This document shows positions 58,147-64,000 of a DNA stretch of 64,000 nt, in pieces. The notes under the pieces are model-generated. The model did no database searches, was not told where the DNA came from, and worked only from the letters and a program-made list of their open reading frames with translations. Numbering within the stretch: position 1 is the first letter of the stretch; each line of letters opens with the position of its first letter. The stretch spans positions 7,502,001 to 7,566,000 of the forward strand of contig NZ_JAZHRT010000001.1 of NCBI RefSeq assembly GCF_036924535.1. The letters are read 5' to 3'. The translations under genes were made by a program, and so were the position numbers. This DNA is from Bradyrhizobium sp. AZCC 2262 (GTDB lineage: Bacteria > Pseudomonadota > Alphaproteobacteria > Rhizobiales > Xanthobacteraceae).

Positions 58147-58386
58147 ATGGATGATGAGCCGAAGAGTGCCGCCGAACTGAAAGAGATCCGGCTCAATCGC
58201 AAGCGCGCCCAGGAAGTCGAAGGCATCAAGGCGATGGCCGAGATCGCCGCCGCCGACGTCGCGATCCGAAAGCGGACCGAGAAGTTGCGCGCGCTCCGTC
58301 TGGCGAAGGAAGCGGCCGACCGCGAAAACCCGCCGGAACCGGCGGTCAAAAGCAAAGCCAAGACCAGAGCCGCGAAAAGAGGCTGA
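58147..58386 (+). CDS. small charged protein, paralogue of the next gene
   Basis: The 79-residue protein starts at ATG 58147 after AGAGG. It is highly charged and helical (ELKEIRLNRKRAQEVEGIKAMAEIAAADVAIRKRTEKLRALRLAKEAADRE) with a basic tail (KSKAKTRAAKRG). The block KLRALRLAKEAA recurs in the next protein as KLKALRLAREAA, indicating relatedness. The function is unknown; nucleic-acid binding is conceivable from the composition only. Confidence 0.65.
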   Translation: MDDEPKSAAELKEIRLNRKRAQEVEGIKAMAEIAAADVAIRKRTEKLRALRLAKEAADRENPPEPAVKSKAKTRAAKRG

Positions 58387-58392
58387 CCTGAA

Positions 58393-58683
58393 ATGACGAA
58401 AGAAGATCGTGATCGCGCCCAGGCTCGCGCCGACAAGGCGGCAAGGGCCGCCCAGGACGCGAGATCCGGCAAGGCCGAACGCGACGCCACCGCCAAGGCT
58501 GTGCTCGACAATATGGCGAAGCTGAAAGCATTGCGGCTCGCGCGCGAGGCGGCCGAGCCGCAACGTGCTCCCGCCGCGAGGACCGCAAAGAAAGCGCATG
58601 CAAGCGCCAAGCGGCCGGATGAGAAGCCGGTGGCCTTGTCCGACTGGCTGGCGAGCCAGCAGAACGGCGGACGGCGAACCTGA
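58393..58683 (+). CDS. small charged protein, paralogue of the previous gene
   Basis: The 96-residue protein (MTKEDRDRAQARADKAARAAQDARSGKAERDATAKAVLDNM...) shares KLKALRLAREAA with its neighbour and has a basic C-terminal half ending SDWLASQQNGGRRT. It starts six bases after the preceding gene, so they form one unit. Confidence 0.65.
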   Translation: MTKEDRDRAQARADKAARAAQDARSGKAERDATAKAVLDNMAKLKALRLAREAAEPQRAPAARTAKKAHASAKRPDEKPVALSDWLASQQNGGRRT

Positions 58684-58696
58684 GATCTTCGCAGCG

Positions 58697-58939
58697 TTAC
58701 GCCGGCCCCGGCCAATCGATCATCGAACGCGTCTTGTTCTCGGCATCGTAGACCTGAACCTGAAGCATCTGAAACTTGTTCTTCAAGGCCATGCCAGCCT
58801 CTTCGGCAGCCTCGACCGTCTCGTGATGCGATTTGAAATGACCGTCCACCACCAGCGAGTAACCGCTGGTCGGCGCCTTGTCGGCGCGGATGGTTTTGCG
58901 CGGCTGCGGTTCGTCCGCCGCAGGGCGGGGCTTCTTCAT
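58697..58939 (-). CDS. conserved small protein, 80 residues
   Basis: The ATG at 58939 has CGGAG five bases upstream. The product has a basic N-terminal arm (KKPRPAADEPQPRKTIRADKAP) and a compact alpha/beta part (SGYSLVVDGHFKSHHETVEAAEEAGMALKNKFQMLQVQVYDAENKTRSMIDWPGP). I do not recognise a named family. It converges with the two charged-protein genes. Confidence 0.65.
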   Translation of the reverse strand: MKKPRPAADEPQPRKTIRADKAPTSGYSLVVDGHFKSHHETVEAAEEAGMALKNKFQMLQVQVYDAENKTRSMIDWPGPA

Positions 58940-59106
58940 GCTTGCTCCGTGTGAAGGCCCTTTTGGACTGAACGCCGCAAAAAGGGCAGGAAAGTTCCTG
59001 CGACCGGCGCTAACATGCCGGCCAAACTCGATCAGATTGAGATCATGCCGATACTCCGAATCGGCATGCAGAGCAACGTCGATTCATCCGACGGAAAAGG
59101 CATCAC

Positions 59107-59262
59107 ATGGGCGGAACGCGCAGGAAAAACGAGCCTCCGAAGCCGGCGAAGGATAAACCGAAGGAGCCGGAGCGTGCGCCGGCCGAGGATGACGACTACG
59201 AGGACGGCGATATCGCCACGCCGAAGCACGATCACACGGGCAATGATGATGAACCGTTGTAA
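59107..59262 (+). CDS. small acidic hydrophilic protein, 51 residues
   Basis: ATG 59107 to TAA 59262 encodes MGGTRRKNEPPKPAKDKP..., a Lys/Pro-rich head followed by an acidic, disordered tail (EDDDYEDGDIATPKHDHTGNDDEPL). Codon use is like that of real genes in the window. Function unknown. Confidence 0.5.
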   Translation: MGGTRRKNEPPKPAKDKPKEPERAPAEDDDYEDGDIATPKHDHTGNDDEPL

Positions 59263-59819
59263 CGGCTAGCACTTCGTAGGGTTCGCAAAGCGACTCGTCC
59301 GCCGTAGCTCGAAGCGCGAAGGCGGAAGCGTGCTCACCATTCAGGATCACAGTCGAGGATAGATGGCGGGCACGGCGCAAAGCTCGCCTTCGAGATCGTC
59401 GGCGCTGCGTATGAACCAGGTGCCGCTGCTCGATGAAGACCAAATAGCCGGCGGGATCATCGCGCAATCCCGGGCAACGGTGAAATTTGCTGACCAGCCG
59501 CGAGTACCGCGAAAGGCACCATGGCGAGGGATCGCAGACCTCGACGTAATCGCCCGACAGACCAGAAACGTGATGGCCTCGCGGGCCGAGGTGCTGGAAC
59601 CCTCGGAAGCGAGAACGCGGGGCGGTTTTAAGGGATCAGGCAATGTCCGATCCTTGCCGTGCCGGCGTGCCTTTGTCTTCCTGTTTCACTGACGCATTTT
59701 GCGCGGCCCTGCCCTCCGCAGGGGCAGCCATGCAGCTCTATTCATGGACAAATAACGCTTGGCCTATATTTTCACCAGCGCCCGGCCGGGCCGTAAAAAC
59801 TACGGGGTTTTGAGCTGAC
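59263..59819. other. 557-base gap without a convincing gene
   Basis: Open frames on both strands at 59347-59692 have no ribosome-binding site and no recognisable product. One minus-strand frame contains a peptide-like segment (VSKFHRCPGLRDDPAGYLVF) that could be a remnant of an older gene. No repeat family of the window is present. Confidence 0.4.
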
Positions 59820-61035
59820 ATGGTCGACGTTCTAGCCGCACCGCAACAAGGCAAAGCGGACGCTTCGCTGCGTACGCTGGCTGCGATTTCGGTCGCCCAT
59901 TGGGTCAGCCATTTCCATCTGTTCGTGCTGCCGATGCTGTTTCCTTTCCTGAAGCAGCAACTCGGCGTCGCGCTATATCGAACTCGGTTTCGCGCTGACC
60001 GTGTTCGGCGTCGTCTCCGGCCTGACGCAGGCGCCGATCGGCTATATCGCCGACCATATTGGCGCGCGCAAAGTCCTGCTGATCGGGCTCACCCTCGGCG
60101 GCCTCGCGCTGATCATGCTCGGCCTGCATTTGAGCTACGCCTCGCTGATCGTCTGCGCCGCGCTCCTCGGCCTTGCCAACAGCGTCTATCACCCGTGCGA
60201 CTATGCGATCCTGTCGACGCACATGGACGAAGCGCGGATGGGCCGCGCGTTTTCGGTCCACACCTTTGCGGGTTTCCTCGGCGGCGCGGTGGCGCCCGCA
60301 ATCATGGCCGCGCTGGTGGCGACTATCGGCGGCCTCGGCGCGCTGATGGTAGCCGGCGCGGTGGGCCCAGTGGTGGCGTTGCTATTGATCGCGGTCGGAA
60401 TTCCCGATGCGAGTTCGGCTGATCGCAAGACCGAAGGCACACCGGCAGCGCAGCAGAGCGTCGTCACGCCCGCCCTCATCGTGCTGACGATCTTCTTCAT
60501 GCTGCTCGGCCTGTCCAATGCCGGTATCAGCAATTTCGGCGTGGTCGCGCTGATGAGCGGTTATGGCGTGACATTCTCGGCGGCCAATATCGCGCTGACT
60601 GCCTTTCTCGGCGCAAGCGCCGTCGGCGTGCTGGCCGGCGGCTATCTCGCCGACCGCACCCGGCGGCACGGCAATGTCGCCGCCGCGTGTTTTGCGATCA
60701 ACGCCGTGATCATCTCAGTCATTGCGACGATCAACCTGCCGTCGGCCGTGCTGACCGCCGCGATGGGCCTGGCCGGATTCCTCGGCGGCGTCATCGCGCC
60801 ATCGCGCGACATGCTGGTCCGCAACGCCGCACCGGCAGGCGCGGCGGGCCGCGCCTTCGGCATCGTCTCCACCGGCTTCAATTTCAGCGGCATTCTCAGC
60901 CCGCTATTGTTCGGCTGGATCATGGACCAGAACCTGCCACATTGGGTGTTCGGCACGTCTGTCGCCTTCATGGTGCTGACCGTGCTGCTGGCGCTGGTCA
61001 CCGACCGCAAGCCGGCGGAACCCGCCAGGACGTAA
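59820..61035 (+). pseudogene. MFS transporter, disrupted by a frameshift
   Basis: The N-terminal frame (MVDVLAAPQQGKADASLRTLAAISVAHWVSHFHLFVLPMLFPFLKQQLGV) is continued in another frame by YIELGFALTVFGVVSGLTQAPIGYIADHIGARKVLLIG and the rest of a 12-helix MFS protein. One surplus base within GGCGTCGCGC (59966-59975) separates them; removing it would give QQLGVGYIELGF. The whole protein would have about 404 residues. Either a real mutation or a sequence error; the downstream part remains fully open. Confidence 0.75.
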
Positions 61036-61053
61036 ACCCTGGTTTCCATTTTT

Positions 61054-61127
61054 ACGCGTTTTCTTTCACGCGAATTGGTACCCACCCCCGGATCAAGTCC
61101 GAGGGCGGGCTTCGCTCGAAAACGCGT
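61054..61127. repeat. palindromic repeat with an inner insertion
   Basis: ACGCGTTTTCTTTCACGCGAATTGGTACCCAC and TTCGCTCGAAAACGCGT are the ends of the element seen at 37201-37245. About 25 bases (CCCGGATCAAGTCCGAGGG region), themselves partly palindromic, separate them here. Confidence 0.65.
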
Positions 61128-61208
61128 TGATGCATTCCTGAGCCTCATCCCCGGCGGTTGACTGTACGGGGAGACGTCGGATGATGCGCCAACAAGACCA
61201 GAACCGGG

Positions 61209-62960
61209 ATGGAAGCCATGACCTCGACCCCCGACCTCGTGATCCGCGGCGGCACCGTTGCCGATGGCAAGGGTAGCGAATTGTTCGAAGCCGATGTGGC
61301 GATCGCCAGTGGCCGCATCACCGAAGTCGGCAAGGTTGCCGCGAAGGGCAAGGAAGAAATCGACGCCAAGGGCAAACTGGTCGCGCCCGGCTTTGTCGAC
61401 GTCCACACCCATTATGACGGCCAGGTCACCTGGAGCCAGGACATCACGCCCTCGTCGCAGAACGGCGTCACCACAGCGATCATGGGCAATTGCGGCGTCG
61501 GTTTTGCGCCATGCCGCCCGGCCGATCATTTCAGGCTGATCCAGTTGATGGAAGGCGTCGAGGATATTCCCGAGCCGGTGCTGAGCGCCGGCATTCCCTG
61601 GGCCTGGGAGAGTTTTCCGGATTACATGGAGTGGCTGTCGAAGCGAAGCTTCGACATGGATATCGGCGCGCAACTGCCGCACGCGGCCTTGCGTGTGTAC
61701 GTGATGGGCGAGCGCGGCGCGCGGCGCGATCCCGCAACGCCTGAGGACAACAAGGCGATGGCGGCGCTCGCCGGAGACGCCGTGCGATCAGGCGCACTGG
61801 GCTTCTCAACCTCGCGCACCCTCAACCACCGCACCTCGACGGGCGACTACACGCCGACGCTGAAAGCGGGCGAAGATGAATTGACCGCGATTGCGGCCGC
61901 GATGCACGGCGTCGGCCGCAGCGTGCTGCAATTCGTGCTCGACCAAAGCACCGTGCACGAAGATCTGCCGATGATGCTGCGGGTCGCCCAGAATACCAGA
62001 TGCCCGATCTCGTTTTCCGTAGCCCAGGCCGACAAGGCGCCGCGACGCTGGCGCCAGACGATGGACACCATCAATGAAGCCGCGGCCCGTGGGCTGTCGA
62101 TCACGACACAGATTGCCGCGCGTCCCGTCGGGCTGCTGCTTGGGCTCGAATTGTCGCGCAACCCGTTCCAGACCCATCCGAGCTATCGCGCGATCGCCAA
62201 GCTGCCACTGGCCGAGCGGCTGACGCATTTGCGCCGGCCCGAAGTGCGCGCCGCCATCCTGAGCGAGACGGCGACGGCGACCGACGACCCGCTGTTCTTC
62301 CGGCCGAACTACGACAAGATGTATCTGCTCGGTAATCCCCCGGACTACGAGCAGCTGCCGGAAAATGCGCTTGGCCCGCAAGCCCGCCGCCAAGGTCGGC
62401 AGCCGGAAGAACTCGCCTACGACGCGATGCTGACGGACGAGGGCCGCGGCATGCTCTACGTGCCGTTCCTGAATTATGCCGACGGCAACCTCGATGCCGT
62501 GCACGAGATGCTTCGCGAACCCAGCGCCGTGCCGGGCCTCTCCGACGGCGGCGCGCATTGCGGCATCATCTGCGACGCCAGCTTCCCGACCTATCTATTG
62601 ACGCACTGGACGCGTGACCGCAGCCGCGGCGAGAAACTGTCGATCCCGTTCGTGGTGGCGGCGCAGTCGCGCAAGACCGCGCTCTCGGTCGGCCTCTACG
62701 ATCGCGGCGTGATCGCGCCCGGTTTCAAGGCCGACGTCAACGTGATCGACTATGATCGCCTGCACCTGCATCCGCCAAAAGTGCATTACGACCTGCCGGT
62801 CGGCGGCCGCCGCCTGATGCAACAGGTCGACGGCTACGAGGCCACCATCGTCTCCGGGGTGGTGACGCAGCGCGGCGGCAAGGCCACCGGCGCGCGTCCG
62901 GGCAAACTGGTGCGCGGCACGCAAGGCAGCAAGACCGAGTTCGGCGCGGCGGCGAGCTAG
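61209..62960 (+). CDS. N-acyl-D-amino-acid deacylase family amidohydrolase
   Basis: The 583-residue protein (ATG 61209; ATG 61218 possible) has the amidohydrolase pattern: LVIRGGTVADGKGSELFEADVAIASGRITEVG, the metal site GFVDVHTHYDGQ, GNCGVGFAP, and late LSDGGAHCGIICD. It is of the D-aminoacylase type (PF07969), which removes acyl groups from D-amino acids or related amides. It is monocistronic. Confidence 0.9.
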   Translation: MEAMTSTPDLVIRGGTVADGKGSELFEADVAIASGRITEVGKVAAKGKEEIDAKGKLVAPGFVDVHTHYDGQVTWSQDITPSSQNGVTTAIMGNCGVGFAPCRPADHFRLIQLMEGVEDIPEPVLSAGIPWAWESFPDYMEWLSKRSFDMDIGAQLPHAALRVYVMGERGARRDPATPEDNKAMAALAGDAVRSGALGFSTSRTLNHRTSTGDYTPTLKAGEDELTAIAAAMHGVGRSVLQFVLDQSTVHEDLPMMLRVAQNTRCPISFSVAQADKAPRRWRQTMDTINEAAARGLSITTQIAARPVGLLLGLELSRNPFQTHPSYRAIAKLPLAERLTHLRRPEVRAAILSETATATDDPLFFRPNYDKMYLLGNPPDYEQLPENALGPQARRQGRQPEELAYDAMLTDEGRGMLYVPFLNYADGNLDAVHEMLREPSAVPGLSDGGAHCGIICDASFPTYLLTHWTRDRSRGEKLSIPFVVAAQSRKTALSVGLYDRGVIAPGFKADVNVIDYDRLHLHPPKVHYDLPVGGRRLMQQVDGYEATIVSGVVTQRGGKATGARPGKLVRGTQGSKTEFGAAAS

Positions 62961-63131
62961 CTACACTGCCCGTTCATGCGGGTCATTAATCTTGCCAAGG
63001 TAACTGCCTTAGGCCGGTTAGGGAGTCAATTTTCCTCCCGAAACGAGGTCCTGATTTCTTCCATTTGCGAAGCAATGGAGAATACAGCGCTCTTGCGAGG
63101 TTCGGGGCATCTCGACCGGGCTTTAAAAGCT

Positions 63132-64000
63132 TCATGTCACGCTGTGATCCGAAATACCGATCGTGACTTTATCAAATGGCTTCTTCACACCGTCGGTGGT
63201 CTCCGTCATCGCAATGACGAGCTGCGTGGCGGTAGCCGTTACGGTCAGGTAGCCAAACCCCCTTAGTGATTTTTCGAAGATTGTTTCGCCCATATGTTGC
63301 CCGTTAGCCGCGACTACGGTTGACGCCGCGTGTCCACCGCAGCCTGCTACAACATAGGGTATTTGCACCGGCGCGCCGCCCAAGCTGGCGGTTCGCGTGT
63401 AGCGCTGATAGTTATGCGAGTGACCAGCCAGCATCGCGTGCGGCGCGACGCCGGCGGCGATGCAGATATTGTCAATCTGGGTGAGCATTTCCTTGCTCGG
63501 ACTGTGTCCTCCGGAACTGAAGGGAGGATGGTGCGTCGCGATCACAAGCGCTTTCTTGTCCCCGGATTGCTTGAGGCCCTTCAGGGTCTTTGTCAGCCAT
63601 TTGATCTGCCGGTCATCCCCGCCTGCGCCCAGCAGATTTCCGGGACCTTCAGCGATATTGGAATAGAGGCCAATGACGTTCACGAAGGGCGCCGACAACA
63701 TCCAGTAGACCCCGGGCTGCGTCATCGTCTCCCGGAATATGCGGACATCCGCCGCGATACTGGGGACGACCGCCCTTGGGGCACAAAAATTGGCGAGGAA
63801 TTCCCGCAGCGACACCGGATCCGTGCCCTTGAACGTCTCACCGTCATGATTGCCGGGAATCGCGATGATCTTTCCGGGATATTTCATATAGGGGCGATAG
63901 AACTCGTCGCGATACAATTTGGCCTTGTCATGCCCGTAAATCACGTCTCCCAGATGAATGAGCAACGCGGGACTTTTTCCCGGGTTTGCCGGGTCGTAAT
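63132..64000 (-). CDS. calcineurin-like metallophosphoesterase (5' part outside window)
   Basis: The frame runs off the right edge; about 289 codons are visible. Metal-binding motifs are LLIHLGDVIYG, AIPGNHDGE, IATHHPPFS and LAGHSHNYQRY, in the order of class III metallophosphoesterases. YDPANPGKSPALL precedes the visible GD motif, so more N-terminal sequence, possibly with a signal peptide, is missing. It hydrolyses a phosphoester; substrate unknown. Confidence 0.87.
   Translation of the reverse strand, partial: YDPANPGKSPALLIHLGDVIYGHDKAKLYRDEFYRPYMKYPGKIIAIPGNHDGETFKGTDPVSLREFLANFCAPRAVVPSIAADVRIFRETMTQPGVYWMLSAPFVNVIGLYSNIAEGPGNLLGAGGDDRQIKWLTKTLKGLKQSGDKKALVIATHHPPFSSGGHSPSKEMLTQIDNICIAAGVAPHAMLAGHSHNYQRYTRTASLGGAPVQIPYVVAGCGGHAASTVVAANGQHMGETIFEKSLRGFGYLTVTATATQLVIAMTETTDGVKKPFDKVTIGISDHSVT

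Noticed and set aside
59347..59692. overlapping open frames on both strands
   Set aside because: Neither has a start signal or family; reported only as an undetermined gap.
62976..63266. 96-codon plus-strand frame
   Set aside because: Overlaps the 3' end of the metallophosphoesterase gene and has poor codon character.

Overview
The window is GC-rich, densely coded DNA with no tRNA, rRNA, CRISPR array or phage genes that I could see. Gene content (Sox thiosulfate oxidation, cyanide-insensitive type bd oxidase, feruloyl-CoA synthase, DUF3369 response regulators, AtzE-family amidases) and many copies of short palindromic repeats point to an alphaproteobacterium of the Bradyrhizobium/Rhodopseudomonas group. 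This placement is inferred from gene families and repeats, not from a marker gene.

Layout. 1-3678: an ABC solute-binding protein (cut by the window edge), two MarR regulators and feruloyl-CoA synthase, a hydroxycinnamate-type unit. 3679-14100: a nitrogen-scavenging regulon. An eight-gene minus-strand operon (peptide-type ABC transporter, AtzG/AtzE/AtzH-like enzymes, GntR regulator) faces allophanate hydrolase on the plus strand. Both transcription units begin with a sequence matching the sigma-54 -24/-12 consensus. 14263-21727: an APH-like kinase, an orphan UgpB-like binding protein, and a divergent operon of a small exported protein, a membrane histidine kinase, a receiver-DUF3369-kinase hybrid and an OmpR-type regulator. 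22086-25681: an ECF sigma factor with a structured leader, a small exported protein, CcdA, a thioredoxin and a membrane protein. 25790-28337: bd-type quinol oxidase (two large subunits plus a 43-residue DUF2474 subunit). 28598-31837: L,D-transpeptidase, an AapJ-like binding protein and an IS4-family element. 31881-43519: two acyl-CoA dehydrogenases, small enzymes, two MFS transporters, a solitary HicB, two methyltransferases and a prolyl oligopeptidase. 43566-52050: a thiosulfate-oxidation cluster (ArsR-type persulfide-sensor candidate, soxC, D, X, Y, Z, A, K, B, DsrE-like protein, persulfide dioxygenase-rhodanese). 52247-57625: vitamin B12 uptake (btuF, btuD, btuC and, behind a cobalamin riboswitch, a TonB receptor). 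57735-64000: small charged proteins, a frameshifted MFS gene, an N-acyl-D-amino-acid deacylase and a truncated metallophosphoesterase.

The most notable signal is the nitrogen regulon: two separated sigma-54-type promoters, a shared candidate GntR operator, an ABC importer, the AtzG-AtzE-AtzH set and allophanate hydrolase form a coherent route for importing and hydrolysing a carbamoylated nitrogen compound whose identity the sequence does not reveal. Other points of interest are a palindromic repeat translated in frame in an ABC ATPase linker, an IS4 element inserted in the hairpin loop of such a repeat, a hairpin hiding the ribosome-binding site of the ECF sigma gene, and a binding protein placed next to a three-component signalling operon.
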